From: Roseisalinus antarcticus
Lineage (GTDB): Bacteria > Pseudomonadota > Alphaproteobacteria > Rhodobacterales > Rhodobacteraceae
Direction of reading: 5' to 3'
Length of the DNA: 64,000 nt
Assembly (NCBI RefSeq): GCF_900172355.1
Contig: NZ_FWFZ01000005.1
Coordinates: 1-64,000, forward strand
Of the stretch, positions 36,551-45,668 are shown in pieces. The position numbers and the translations under genes were made by a program. Position 1 is the stretch's first letter; the number at the start of each line of letters is the position of its first letter. Under the pieces are notes generated by a model. That model was not told the origin of the DNA. It saw only the letters and a list, made by a program, of their open reading frames with translations, and did no database searches.

Positions 36551-37224
36551 GGCCCCATCCGCACGCCGACCCCGTGCACCGTCTCGATCGCGTCCTCGAT
36601 CCCCGCCTCGGCCAGCTTGGCGCGCAGGTTGCGCAGGTGGCTGTCCATGGTGCGGTCGCTCACCGGGACACCCATGCCATAGACGGCGTCCACCAGCCGG
36701 GGCCGCGAGACGACGTGGTCCGGCCGGGCCATCAGCCGCGTGAGGATGTCCATCTCGCGGGCGGTCAGCTGAACCGTCCGGCCCGAAACCCGGGCCAGGT
36801 GCCGGGTCTCGTCGACCTCCAGCAGGCCACGGCGCACCAGGTCCTCGTCGCCGGCGGGCCGGCCCGACCGCTTGAGGATCGCCTTCACGCGCGCCACCAG
36901 TTCGCGCGGCGAGAACGGCTTGCAGACATAATCGTCGCCGCCCATCTCCAGCCCGACGACCCGGTCGATCTCGTCGCCGCGCGCGGTCAGGAACAGCACC
37001 GGCACCTGGCTGGAACGGCGCATCTCGCGGCAGACCTCGAGCCCGTCACGCTCCGGCAGACCGATGTCGAGCACCACCAGATCCGGGGCCAGGGTCTCCA
37101 TGCTTTCGAGAGCGCGGTTTCCGTCGGCCGCCTCCTCGGTCGCGAAACCGGCCTGGCCGAGGGCGATCCGCAGCACGTCGCGGATGTTGGGATCGTCGTC
37201 GACGATCAGAACGGTCGAGGTCAT
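36535..37224 (-). CDS. OmpR-family response regulator
   Basis: The 229-residue protein has a receiver domain (phosphoacceptor Asp53 in [14 protein letters not shown], acidic pair VDDD, and Lys in YVCKPF) and an OmpR/PhoB winged helix ([31 protein letters not shown]). The start is set at ATG 37222-37224 with AAGGAG eight bases upstream. It is the partner of the overlapping kinase. The target is unknown. Confidence 0.9.
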   Translation of the reverse strand: MTSTVLIVDDDPNIRDVLRIALGQAGFATEEAADGNRALESMETLAPDLVVLDIGLPERDGLEVCREMRRSSQVPVLFLTARGDEIDRVVGLEMGGDDYVCKPFSPRELVARVKAILKRSGRPAGDEDLVRRGLLEVDETRHLARVSGRTVQLTAREMDILTRLMARPDHVVSRPRLVDAVYGMGVPVSDRTMDSHLRNLRAKLAEAGIEDAIETVHGVGVRMGPCRGA

Positions 37225-37458
37225 CGGGCCATCTCCTTGCCCTGCCACCCGCTGACCGGCGGGGCCTTCGGAACGCTACGCCGGACCGATGCCGTGCGGT
37301 AGCCCCCTTGGATCTCCGCCACGGGATGGCCGTGCGGGGACCGCTCGATCCCGCGGCCGTCCCGCCTGTCCTGTTTCCGTACGATCATGACCGCGCCTCG
37401 TCTTGCGATACTGTGCGGTTCACTTGTCGCGGATTGTCGTGCAATATAACTGCGCATG

Positions 37459-37477
37459 TATGTGCAAAATATGTGCA
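37459..37477 (+). promoter_or_regulatory. Tandem TATGTGCA repeats upstream of the AraC gene
   Basis: Two TATGTGCA octamers begin 11 bases apart, about one helical turn, at 37459 and 37470. They lie about 115 bases before the AraC-type start, in an unusually AT-rich pocket. AraC-family proteins bind such direct repeats, so autoregulation is plausible. The whole stretch 37225-37592 contains no credible gene; it is the regulatory gap between the divergent response regulator and AraC genes. Confidence 0.45.
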
Positions 37478-37592
37478 GGAGACATACCCCGAACTTGGGA
37501 ATCTCCTGTTCCACTGGCAAGATCCGGCACAACGACTTACCGCGACGCAGCAATCGCTTAGGGCTTGGATCAAGAAATGGTAGACTTGTTAA

Positions 37593-38438
37593 ATGTTGCA
37601 GACCGATCTCAGCGCAAGTGACTTTCTTCCGGCGGGCGAGGCATTCCAACTCGTCAGGGCAACGATCGACTCGCGTCGTCCCAAGGGCCTGATCCGCCGG
37701 GACTTCCCGATCCTCTTCTGGGTCCAGAACGGTGCCGTCAGGCTCCACACCGCCGAGGGGCGGACCGAGCTCAAGGAAGGCGACGTGGTCTTCCTCAGGG
37801 CGCGGGATTCCCATGCGCTTCAGGCGCGGGCCGAGGAATCCATGGCGGTTCTGCTGGTGTTCGACCCCACGCTCATCGACCGGCTGAGCGACCGCCACGC
37901 GGCCCTTTCGGAGCGCTTCTTCTGGTCCTCCGATCCGACTCCCGTCCGGGTGCACCGCGATATCCGGCAGCTTTCGGCGCTCAACCAGGGTGCGCTGCGG
38001 CTCGAGCGCAGCCGCCGGGATGCGCTGGAGGTCGAGGCTTTCCTGCTGCCGTTGCTTGCGTCGCTGCTCGACGGATCCGGGATGCTGCCGCCCGAGGCGC
38101 CCGATTGGCTGGCGCGGGCCTGCGCCGCCGCCGAGGATCCGCGGATCTTCCGCGAGGGCGCCGCAGGTTTCGCGCGGATCGCGGGCCGTGCGCATCCCCA
38201 TGTCAGCCGCACGACGCGTCGTTTCCTGGGCAAGAGCCCGTCCGAGATCATCAATGCCCAGCGCATGGCCTATGCTGCAAAGCGGCTGACCGGCACATCC
38301 GACACCCTGGCCGAGATCGCGGCCGATTGCGGCATCCCGAACCTGAGCCACTTTCACAAGCTGTTCCGGGCTCATCACGGCATCACGCCCCAACGCTACC
38401 GCAAGGCCCACCAGAAGGACCTGATCCAGCCTGGCTGA
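37593..38438 (+). CDS. AraC-family transcriptional regulator
   Basis: The 281-residue protein has an N-terminal cupin-like sensing domain (RTELKEGDVVFLRARDSHAL) and a C-terminal double helix-turn-helix (HPHVSRTTRRFLGKSPSEIINAQRMAYAAKRL ... EIAADCGIPNLSHFHKLFRAHHGITPQRYRK). It stands just upstream of deoC and the ALDH16-like gene and is the likely regulator of that deoxyribose locus. The ribosome site is weak. Confidence 0.87.
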   Translation: MLQTDLSASDFLPAGEAFQLVRATIDSRRPKGLIRRDFPILFWVQNGAVRLHTAEGRTELKEGDVVFLRARDSHALQARAEESMAVLLVFDPTLIDRLSDRHAALSERFFWSSDPTPVRVHRDIRQLSALNQGALRLERSRRDALEVEAFLLPLLASLLDGSGMLPPEAPDWLARACAAAEDPRIFREGAAGFARIAGRAHPHVSRTTRRFLGKSPSEIINAQRMAYAAKRLTGTSDTLAEIAADCGIPNLSHFHKLFRAHHGITPQRYRKAHQKDLIQPG

Positions 38439-38544
38439 GGGCGCCCCGCCGCCCGCGATCCGGAATTTGACCAAACGGTCAGAACTTGCCAAAGAGCGGG
38501 CGGAATGCGACGCTCTTTCGGGAGCTTTTGAGGCGGACGAGACC

Positions 38545-39546
38545 ATGAACAGCATCACGGCCAAGGCGGGCACGGGTCGATCCTCCCTTTTGCCCACCCT
38601 CCCCCTGCCGCGCAACCCGGGCATGCCGCTGGACATGGCCTGGGTCAGGTTGGTCCAGGCGAACACCTCGGCCATCGAGCGGCGCTGTGCGACCCTGGGC
38701 GGGCGCCGGACGGTCAAGAAGGACCACCAGGCGGCCTGGCTGGCACGGGCGATCAGCTGCATCGACCTGACGACCCTTGCCGGCGACGATACCGAGGGGC
38801 GCGTTCGCAGGCTCTGCGCCAAGGCCCGGCAGCCTATCGCGCCGCGCCTGTTGCAGGCCCTGGGGCTTGAAGGGCTGACGACCGGAGCGGTCTGCGTTTA
38901 TCACGACATGGTACCGACCGCGGTCGAGGCGCTGGCGGGATCGGGCATTCCCGTGGCGGCCGTCTCGACCGGGTTTCCGGCGGGGCTGTCGCCGTTTCAC
39001 CTGCGGATCGCAGAGATCGGCGAAAGCGTGAGCGCCGGGGCGCAGGAGATCGACATCGTCATCACCCGCCGCCACGTGCTCCGGGGGAACTGGCAGGCGC
39101 TCTATGACGAGATGGCCGAAATGCGGGCGGCCTGCGGCGCGGCCCATATCAAGGCGATCCTGGCGACCGGCGAGCTTGGCACCCTGCGCAACGTGGCGCG
39201 GGCGTCGCTTGTCTGCATGATGGCGGGGGCCGATTTCATCAAGACCTCGACCGGCAAGGAGAGCGTCAACGCCACCCTCCCGGTGACCCTGACCATGATC
39301 CGGGCGATCCGCGATTATGAGGCGCGGACGGGCATGAAAGTGGGCTACAAGCCCGCCGGCGGGATCTCGAAGGCAAAGGATGCGCTGCTGTATCTGGCGC
39401 TGATGAAGGAAGAGCTTGGCGACCGCTGGCTGCAGCCAGATCTTTTCCGCTTCGGCGCCTCGTCGCTGCTGGGCGATATCGAACGGCAGCTGGAGCATCA
39501 CGTGACCGGGGCATACTCCGCGTCCTGGCGCCACGCGCTGGCATGA
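38545..39546 (+). CDS. deoC: Deoxyribose-phosphate aldolase
   Basis: The 333-residue aldolase splits 2-deoxyribose 5-phosphate into glyceraldehyde 3-phosphate and acetaldehyde. The Schiff-base Lys233 is in ADFIKTSTGKE, with the proton-relay Asp in EIDIVI and Lys in HIKAIL. It is longer than the short E. coli type, with about 70 extra N-terminal residues, as is common in actinobacterial and alphaproteobacterial forms. The start is set at ATG 38545. The aldehyde dehydrogenase that follows could remove the acetaldehyde. Confidence 0.93.
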   Translation: MNSITAKAGTGRSSLLPTLPLPRNPGMPLDMAWVRLVQANTSAIERRCATLGGRRTVKKDHQAAWLARAISCIDLTTLAGDDTEGRVRRLCAKARQPIAPRLLQALGLEGLTTGAVCVYHDMVPTAVEALAGSGIPVAAVSTGFPAGLSPFHLRIAEIGESVSAGAQEIDIVITRRHVLRGNWQALYDEMAEMRAACGAAHIKAILATGELGTLRNVARASLVCMMAGADFIKTSTGKESVNATLPVTLTMIRAIRDYEARTGMKVGYKPAGGISKAKDALLYLALMKEELGDRWLQPDLFRFGASSLLGDIERQLEHHVTGAYSASWRHALA

Positions 39547-39556
39547 CAGCGCAGAT

Positions 39557-39578
39557 GAGTTTTTTGGCCAAGATGAAG
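39557..39578 (+). repeat. Dispersed GGCCAAGATGAAG repeat, copy 1
   Basis: GAGTTTTTTGGCCAAGATGAAG lies between deoC and the aldehyde dehydrogenase gene. Similar sequence recurs at 49191-49223 and 58022-58084. It is not coding; see the finding on this repeat family. Confidence 0.6.
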
Positions 39579-39595
39579 AGAAAGCGGTGCGCCCG

Positions 39596-41935
39596 ATGAC
39601 GGTCAAGGAGATATTCGAGACGATGGACTATGGCCCCGCCCCCGAGAGCGCGGCGGACGCGCTGGCCTGGCTCGTGGATATGGGCGACCGGTTCGGCTGT
39701 TTCATCGACGGCACCTTCGGGTCGCCGGGCAAGACCTTTCTGTCGAAGAACCCTGCGACCGGAAACGTGCTGGCCCATCTGACCCAGGCGAGTGCGGACG
39801 ATGTCGCCGCCGCGGTCGCCGCCGCCCGCAAGGCGCAGTCGAAATGGGCCGGGGACGGCCATGGCCGGGCGCGAGTGCTTTATGCGATCGCCCGGCTGTT
39901 GCAGAAGAATGCGCGGCTTTTTTCCGTGCTGGAGACGCTCGACAACGGCAAGCCCATCCGCGAGTCCCGCGACATCGACGTGCCCCTGGCTATCCGGCAT
40001 TTCTATCATCACGCGGGCTATGCCCAGCTGATGGGGAGCGAGATGCCCGGGCGCGAGGCGCTGGGGGTTTGCGGTCAGATCGTGCCGTGGAACTTTCCGC
40101 TGCTGATGCTGGCCTGGAAGATCGCGCCCGCGCTGGCCATGGGCAATACCGTGGTTCTGAAGCCGGCGGAATACACCTCGCTGACGGCGCTGCTGTTCGC
40201 GGACATCTGCCGGCAGGCCGGGGTGCCGAAAGGCGTGGTCAACATCGTGACCGGCGACGGCGCGGTCGGCGAGATGCTCGTGGCCGCCGAGGTCGACAAG
40301 ATCGCCTTTACCGGGTCCACCGCCGTGGGCCGCCGAATCCGGGAGGCCACGGCCGGGACGGGCAAGGCGCTGACGCTCGAGCTGGGCGGCAAGTCGCCCT
40401 ATATCGTGTTCGACGATGCCGACCTGGATTCGGCCATCGAAGGCCTGGTGGACGCCATCTGGTTCAACGGCGGGCAGGTCTGCTGCGCCGGATCGCGCCT
40501 GTTGGTGCAGGAATCCATCGCCGGGCGGTTCCACGAGAAGCTGAAGGCGCGGATGGACAAGCTGCGCATCGGCGACCCGTTGGACAAATGCATCGACGTC
40601 GGCGCGATCGTCGACCCGGTGCAGCTTGACGCGATCGCGGCGCTTGTCGACGCAAATACCGAGGGCCAGACCTATCGCGCGGCGGGGTCGCTGCCGTCGC
40701 AGGGGTGCTTCTACCCGCCCACACTGATCACCGGGCTGTCGACCTCCGCCACCTTGATGCAGGAGGAGATCTTTGGCCCCGTCCTCGTCAGCACCACCTT
40801 CCGGACGCCGTCCGAAGCGGTCGAGATCGCGAACAACACCCGCTACGGGCTTGCCGCGACCCTGTGGTCCGAGAACGTGAACCTGGCGCTGGATGTGGCG
40901 CCCAGGCTGGCCGCCGGGGTGGTCTGGATCAACGGGACCAACATGTTCGACGCCGCCGCCCCCTTCGGCGGGGTCCGCGAGAGCGGGTTCGGGCGCGAGG
41001 GCGGCTGGGAGGGCCTTGCCGCCTATACCCGGCTCTCGGGCAAGGCGACCGCGATCAGGCGGGTCGCGCCGTTCAGCGGCGACGGCGCCCCGTCCGATCC
41101 GCTGGACCGGACGGCGAAGCTCTATGTCGGCGGCAAGCAGGCGCGACCGGACGGCGGCTATTCCACCCCGGTCTGGGGGCCCAAGGGGGCGCTGCTGGGC
41201 CACGTGTCGAAGGCGAACCGCAAGGACGTGCGCAACGCGGTGGAGGCGATGAACGCCGCGGCGGGCTGGTCGCGGACGACGGGGCACCTGCGGGCGCAGA
41301 TCCTCTATTACCTGGCCGAGAACCTGGCCGCCCGCGACGACGACTTCGCCCGCCGGATCGACGCCATGACCGGCAAGCGCAGCGGCGGGCGGGAGGTTGC
41401 GGCCGCGGTCTCGCGGCTGTTCACCTATGCCGCCTGGGCGGACAAGTTCGCCGGAGAGGCCAAGGGCGTGCCGCTGAAGGGCATGGCCCTGGCCCTGCGC
41501 GAGCCGGTGGGCAAGATCGCCGCGCTCTGCCCCGATGAGGCGCCGTTGCTTGGCCTCGTGTCGGTGATCGGCCCGGCGATGGCGATGGGCAACCGGATCA
41601 CGGCCGTCGCGTCCGAACCGTTTCCCCTGGCCGCGACAGATTTCTACCAGGTGCTGGAGACGTCGGACGTGCCCGGCGGGGTCGTCAACATCCTGACCGG
41701 CGCCCATGAGGAGCTGGCGCCGACGCTTGCCGATCACCTCGACCTTGATGCTGTCTGGAGCTTTTCCGGGGCCGATCTCTCCGGCGAGATCGAGCGCCGG
41801 GCCGCGGGGAACCTCAAGCGGACCTGGGTCAACCACGGGCGGGCCCGCGACTGGATCGGCCCGACCGGCGAGGGGCGGGCCTTTCTGGAGTCAGCGACCG
41901 AGATCAAGACGGTCTGGGTGCCCTACGGCGAATAG
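39596..41935 (+). CDS. Two-domain aldehyde dehydrogenase (ALDH16-like)
   Basis: The protein is about 779 residues with two aldehyde dehydrogenase units. The first (to about residue 490) is complete: PWNFPLLMLAWK, LELGGKSPYIVFDDAD and nucleophile Cys in GGQVCCAGSR. The second (about 510-779) is shorter and has lost the catalytic Cys and Glu motifs, though MNAAAGWSRTTGHLRAQILYYLAENL and VPGGVVNILTG remain. This layout matches the ALDH16 group. Next to deoC it probably oxidises acetaldehyde or another short aldehyde. A GTG three codons upstream (39587) is an alternative start. Confidence 0.85.
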   Translation: MTVKEIFETMDYGPAPESAADALAWLVDMGDRFGCFIDGTFGSPGKTFLSKNPATGNVLAHLTQASADDVAAAVAAARKAQSKWAGDGHGRARVLYAIARLLQKNARLFSVLETLDNGKPIRESRDIDVPLAIRHFYHHAGYAQLMGSEMPGREALGVCGQIVPWNFPLLMLAWKIAPALAMGNTVVLKPAEYTSLTALLFADICRQAGVPKGVVNIVTGDGAVGEMLVAAEVDKIAFTGSTAVGRRIREATAGTGKALTLELGGKSPYIVFDDADLDSAIEGLVDAIWFNGGQVCCAGSRLLVQESIAGRFHEKLKARMDKLRIGDPLDKCIDVGAIVDPVQLDAIAALVDANTEGQTYRAAGSLPSQGCFYPPTLITGLSTSATLMQEEIFGPVLVSTTFRTPSEAVEIANNTRYGLAATLWSENVNLALDVAPRLAAGVVWINGTNMFDAAAPFGGVRESGFGREGGWEGLAAYTRLSGKATAIRRVAPFSGDGAPSDPLDRTAKLYVGGKQARPDGGYSTPVWGPKGALLGHVSKANRKDVRNAVEAMNAAAGWSRTTGHLRAQILYYLAENLAARDDDFARRIDAMTGKRSGGREVAAAVSRLFTYAAWADKFAGEAKGVPLKGMALALREPVGKIAALCPDEAPLLGLVSVIGPAMAMGNRITAVASEPFPLAATDFYQVLETSDVPGGVVNILTGAHEELAPTLADHLDLDAVWSFSGADLSGEIERRAAGNLKRTWVNHGRARDWIGPTGEGRAFLESATEIKTVWVPYGE

Positions 41936-41989
41936 ATCCGCCCCGACCGCGGGCAGTGGCGGCTGCGATCAGGGCGCTCTGCGGTCGTT

Positions 41990-42436
41990 CTATTCGACGG
42001 TGATCGTGATCACCTCAGAGGTCACCGCCGGGCTGTGGGGCACATGCCCGAGATCCCCCAGCACGAGCTGGAGCGTATGGCTGCCCGGAGCGAGGTCGAG
42101 CGAGACCTCGGTCTGACCGCCGCCGAAATGCATGTGGTGGGCGTCAGACGGCAGGCCCAGCATCATCTCGTCGGCACCGAATTCGCCCTCTCCCAACGGC
42201 GGACGGTCGATCAGCAGATGGTGATGCCCGGTGTTCTCGCGTTCGGTGCCGGCGGGGGCGACGCCCATGCCCGAGAGACCGAAGATGATCTTGACCGGCG
42301 CCGACACGGTGGCGCCATCCTCGAGAGTCGCGAAATAGACGGCCGCGCCGTCGGGCGACGGCGTATCCTGCGCAAACACGGGCGAAACGGCGAAAAGACC
42401 AAGGCACACGGCCGTGGCGAGACTGCGGATAGTCAT
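41990..42436 (-). CDS. DUF4399 exported protein
   Basis: The 148-residue protein has a signal peptide (RSLATAVCLGLFAVSPVFAQ) and a mature domain with GTERENTGHHHLLID and SDAHHMHFGGGQTEVSLDL, the DUF4399 pattern. The many histidines suggest metal binding. It should be periplasmic. AGGAGG precedes the ATG. Function is unknown. No gene was found in 42437-42681. Confidence 0.88.
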   Translation of the reverse strand: MTIRSLATAVCLGLFAVSPVFAQDTPSPDGAAVYFATLEDGATVSAPVKIIFGLSGMGVAPAGTERENTGHHHLLIDRPPLGEGEFGADEMMLGLPSDAHHMHFGGGQTEVSLDLAPGSHTLQLVLGDLGHVPHSPAVTSEVITITVE

Positions 42437-42681
42437 ATTGGGGCTCCTCCTGAAGCGGTCCTTGGCAATGCTGCCAACGGGCGCCCTGCCCTCCGGTCAA
42501 TCCCCGCCTTGCGGCGGCGGAAACGGTGACGGAAGCGGAGCAAACGGGTGGTCGCCGGCTGCTCCGGAGCACCCGCCGCGTAGGATACTCCTATTGCGCC
42601 GCAAAGCCAGAAAGATCGTCCACGGGGCTCACCCGCCGCCAAGCGCTCAAGGCACCGAAACGGGGGGCTGGCAGGACGAGA

Positions 42682-43365
42682 TTACCGCCGGTCCTTCGAC
42701 TTCCAGCTGTCCAGCCAGCGACGAAAGCGGCCGCGGCCCTTGGCGATGTCGGCCTGCACCCGGTCAATCTGGTCCCCGGCGCGATCGCCGATCGGATCGA
42801 GCGTCCGCTCGCGGAACTGCAACCACATAGCGCGAACGAAGAAATACCCCGCGATCAGCGCGATGAATACGATGATATTGACCCAAGGGATCGGGCGGTA
42901 GTCCGGCCCCGGAATTTCGCGGATCGAGACGGCGTTGGGATAGACCGACAGAAAGCGGATGCGCCAGCCGTAATGGGTGACGACGACCCAATTGTAGGGC
43001 TCCGCGGTCGAGATCGACGCCGCGGCCTCGGCCTGGAGATCCGATGAGTCGAACTTGAAATAGGGCGGATAGATCCAGCCCGTATCCTCGTTGCGATAGA
43101 CCATCGTCTGCGGTCCGCCGCGCACCAGACCGAAAAGATAGGTCCGCCGGCGCTCGGTGTTGATCAGCCGGACGTCGCGGGTGACCTGCTCGGCCGCGCC
43201 GGCATCGGCCTGCGCGTAGAACAGCCGGGTCACGCCCGAGAAATCGGTGCGGAAGATCTCGGTGGAGGTGATGCGGGCAACGTCCTGTTGCGGCATGACA
43301 TAATGCAGGAAAAGCCCCACGACGAGAAAGACGATGACGCGGAGGACCCGCCGGATATTGCGCAT
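42682..43365 (-). CDS. DUF1523 membrane protein
   Basis: The 227-residue protein has a hydrophobic N-terminal segment (VLRVIVFLVVGLFLHYVM), a periplasmic central domain with MVYRNEDTGWIYPPYFKFDSSDLQA and YGWRIRFLSVYPNAVSI, a second membrane segment (NIIVFIALIAGYFFV), and a basic cytoplasmic tail. This is the DUF1523 pattern of Rhodobacterales. It is the last gene of the AAA+/coiled-coil operon, eight bases after the small membrane protein gene. Confidence 0.85.
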   Translation of the reverse strand: MRNIRRVLRVIVFLVVGLFLHYVMPQQDVARITSTEIFRTDFSGVTRLFYAQADAGAAEQVTRDVRLINTERRRTYLFGLVRGGPQTMVYRNEDTGWIYPPYFKFDSSDLQAEAAASISTAEPYNWVVVTHYGWRIRFLSVYPNAVSIREIPGPDYRPIPWVNIIVFIALIAGYFFVRAMWLQFRERTLDPIGDRAGDQIDRVQADIAKGRGRFRRWLDSWKSKDRR

Positions 43366-43373
43366 GGGAACCT

Positions 43374-43637
43374 CTAGTTGATGATGTAGATGATGGTCGA
43401 AATGACCGCCGCTGGCACGACATAGACCAGCAGGATCAGTCGCTTGCGCAGGCTGCTTTCGTATTCGGCCATGCCGTTCTCGATGAATTGGCGCCGGGCG
43501 CCGGCGTCGCCCTGCGGGTCCGCGTCCCAGCGGTCCTCCAGCTTTTCGCGGCGCACGGAGCGCGAATAGAGCGACACGCAGAGATAGACGACCGTCATGA
43601 TGACGAAGCCGAAGCCGACAAGCCTCACGAATTGCAT
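43374..43637 (-). CDS. Small two-segment membrane protein
   Basis: The 87 residues have membrane segments at about 3-22 and 68-86 (FGFVIMTVVYLCVSLY and LILLVYVVPAAVISTIIYI). A charged loop between them (REKLEDRWDADPQGDAG) probably faces the cytoplasm. The start is fixed by GGGGGGAG before ATG 43635-43637; the open frame upstream reads through the neighbouring gene. It is ten bases downstream of the DUF6638-like gene. No family name is known to me. Confidence 0.8.
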   Translation of the reverse strand: MQFVRLVGFGFVIMTVVYLCVSLYSRSVRREKLEDRWDADPQGDAGARRQFIENGMAEYESSLRKRLILLVYVVPAAVISTIIYIIN

Positions 43638-43647
43638 GGGCTCCCCC

Positions 43648-44997
43648 CTATCTGCCGCGCCGCACCGCGCCCCAGGGCCCGACCAGATCGACGAGGTCGG
43701 GCTTGGGTTCGTTCTGCGGCTCTTCCATCGGCGGCTCGTGACCGAACAGCGCCTCTCGCGTTCCTGCCTTATCCACTTGGTATTCACGATCAAGGAAATC
43801 CACCACATAGGCCCGCTTTTCATCCGGCCATGTGGCATAGGCGGCGTAGAACGCGGCCTTGTGACAGATGAAAAGCTGGCGGATATCCAGCGGCGACAGC
43901 TCCGCCAGCAGCATGTTCACGAGGTCCGCGTCGGGCACGTCGGCCGCGCGCAGGGTGTAGAAGTAAGCCGGATGGTCGGAGGTGATGCGCGGCCAGGGCC
44001 CGCCCTCCTCGGCCCAGCGCGCCAACGCGGCGAGCCCCTGGTATTCCGGCGGCAGCCTATCGGCATAGCGCCGACCTAGGTTGCGCAGATCGCGCCGTGT
44101 GGCGCCGGTCAGGTCCTCTCCCATGGACGCGGCAAGTTCGGCCACGACGAAATCCATCTTCTGGTGCAGGATCGCGGCGCCGTCGATGCCGCGCGCCTTG
44201 ATGATCGGCTCGGCCAGGTTGTTCACCTCGAGGAAGATCGCGATTTCGGTGCGATCCTTCATGTCGAAGGTGCTCTCGATCGGCAGGGGGCCGAGCTGGG
44301 CCTTGTCGCCGCTGGCGATGGCCGCGGGCTCGGCCACATTGCGGAAGATGTAGAGGCCGCCGTGATGCGCCGTCCAGAAATTGCTCTGGTCGAAGGACAT
44401 GTGGTCCAGCTTGACCGGGTTGCGCATCACGTCGCCGGTCTGCTTGGCCAGGCCGATCATCTCGGCGATCAGCACGTCGTCATACCAGGCGCCCTCTTCG
44501 GTCTTGAAGCGGTCCACCAGCCGGCCGAGCTTGTCGGCGGTGGCGACGGTGCCGGCGGTGGTGTCGGCCTCCACGGTGATGCGGCGGATGTTGAACAGCT
44601 GCGCGGGGGTGGAGACGTTGAACACCGAGTTGACAAGCTCTCCGGCGACGGCATCGCGGGCTGTCAGCGCGAAAAGCTGCGGCTCGTTCCGGTCGATGAA
44701 CTGGCGCAGGATGCTGCGGTTGGTCGAGAACCTGGCGTCGAGCAGCGGCGCGGTCTTCTGCTCGGTCGTCAGCAGTATGAACTGCCGGTTGACGCCCGCG
44801 TGGTTGAGGTAAAGCGGGTCGTCGAGCTCTGCCCCGATCTCGGGGGAATAGCCTGAAATGTCGAGGTGGAAATCCGTGAGGGTCGTGGACTTCCCGGTCA
44901 GATGCCTGAGTGCGCGGTTATAGCGCTCGACCAGCGCGGGCGAGGTCACCGGGATCAAATTCCCGAACATGAGACCGCGTTCGATGAGGCGTTTCAT
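43648..44997 (-). CDS. DUF6638-like protein
   Basis: The 449-residue soluble protein begins MKRLIERGLMFGNLIPVTSP. It has repeated alpha/beta stretches, including PLYLNHAGVNRQFILLTTEQK and the lipase-like ITSDHPAYFYTLRAADVPDADLVNMLLAEL. I associate this sequence with proteins annotated DUF6638 in Rhodobacterales, from memory. There are no membrane segments. It is part of the AAA+ operon, and its start overlaps the stop of the lower-GC gene upstream by ATGA. Confidence 0.7.
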   Translation of the reverse strand: MKRLIERGLMFGNLIPVTSPALVERYNRALRHLTGKSTTLTDFHLDISGYSPEIGAELDDPLYLNHAGVNRQFILLTTEQKTAPLLDARFSTNRSILRQFIDRNEPQLFALTARDAVAGELVNSVFNVSTPAQLFNIRRITVEADTTAGTVATADKLGRLVDRFKTEEGAWYDDVLIAEMIGLAKQTGDVMRNPVKLDHMSFDQSNFWTAHHGGLYIFRNVAEPAAIASGDKAQLGPLPIESTFDMKDRTEIAIFLEVNNLAEPIIKARGIDGAAILHQKMDFVVAELAASMGEDLTGATRRDLRNLGRRYADRLPPEYQGLAALARWAEEGGPWPRITSDHPAYFYTLRAADVPDADLVNMLLAELSPLDIRQLFICHKAAFYAAYATWPDEKRAYVVDFLDREYQVDKAGTREALFGHEPPMEEPQNEPKPDLVDLVGPWGAVRRGR

Positions 44998-45659
44998 GAT
45001 TTTGCGTCTACTTTCGGTCTCAAAAAGTCTTCTATTTCCTTCACCACGGACCCAAACTCCCTCGAGAACTCATCTCTCTCAGACGACAACTCGTACATGA
45101 CTGTCCGACTCTTTCGAAGCGCCTCCTGCGCCGATCTTCTTTGGAACTCAGGAAGGGCCGGATCACTGGCATCCAGAGAATTTGAAACTTCAATATTAAG
45201 TTCGGCCTGGAGATCAAAGAGACGATTAAATCTGTTCCGCAATTCCGAACCCCAAGTTGCATCTGCTTCCAGCAAGACGGCGTGAAGTTCGCTTCGCGTC
45301 GAAGCAACACTTTTCCACCGACGCTCATACACTCGCGCGTTTGACAAGAAGCGGTTTTTATCACCGTGCGACCACTTGTCCTCTTCTGTCATCCTTTCCG
45401 GAGCCTCCGACGAAAAAATAAACGGGCTTCGCAGGGCTATAATTGCCTCGCGATATCGGTAGAGAGATAGCAATAACCGACGAGCCAGCCCACTGTCCCT
45501 GTCATATCGGCTTTGGTGTTTCCACGTATTGAGCCCCATATACGCCGCCACGGCGCCTGCAACTGCGGCTCCAGCCATCAGAATTTGACCCAGCGCACCA
45601 ATCGCGGCCGTTATTCCATCCGGAAAATTACCCAAGCTCGACACCATCATGCGGGACAA
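44994..45659 (-). CDS. Lower-GC membrane-anchored hypothetical protein inserted in the operon
   Basis: The 221 residues have one N-terminal hydrophobic stretch (AIGALGQILMAGAAVAGAVAAYMGL), then a basic helix and a long charged helical part with coiled-coil character (RNRFNRLFDLQAELNIEVSN; RKSRTVMYELSSERDEF). Its base composition is visibly lower in GC than every neighbour, and A/T-ending codons are common. The ATG lacks a clear ribosome site. It fits with nine bases on one side and a four-base overlap on the other, so it may have been acquired into an existing operon. I recognise no family. Confidence 0.65.
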   Translation of the reverse strand: MSRMMVSSLGNFPDGITAAIGALGQILMAGAAVAGAVAAYMGLNTWKHQSRYDRDSGLARRLLLSLYRYREAIIALRSPFIFSSEAPERMTEEDKWSHGDKNRFLSNARVYERRWKSVASTRSELHAVLLEADATWGSELRNRFNRLFDLQAELNIEVSNSLDASDPALPEFQRRSAQEALRKSRTVMYELSSERDEFSREFGSVVKEIEDFLRPKVDAKS

Positions 45660-45668
45660 TAAAAACTT

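Noticed and set aside
37308-37583. 91-codon frame upstream of the AraC gene
   Set aside because: No ribosome site, unusual composition and overlap with candidate operator repeats. The region is better read as regulatory.
39266-41836. Antisense frame of over 850 codons across deoC and the aldehyde dehydrogenase gene
   Set aside because: It spans two well-supported genes on the other strand and reads as His/Arg/Gly-rich noise.
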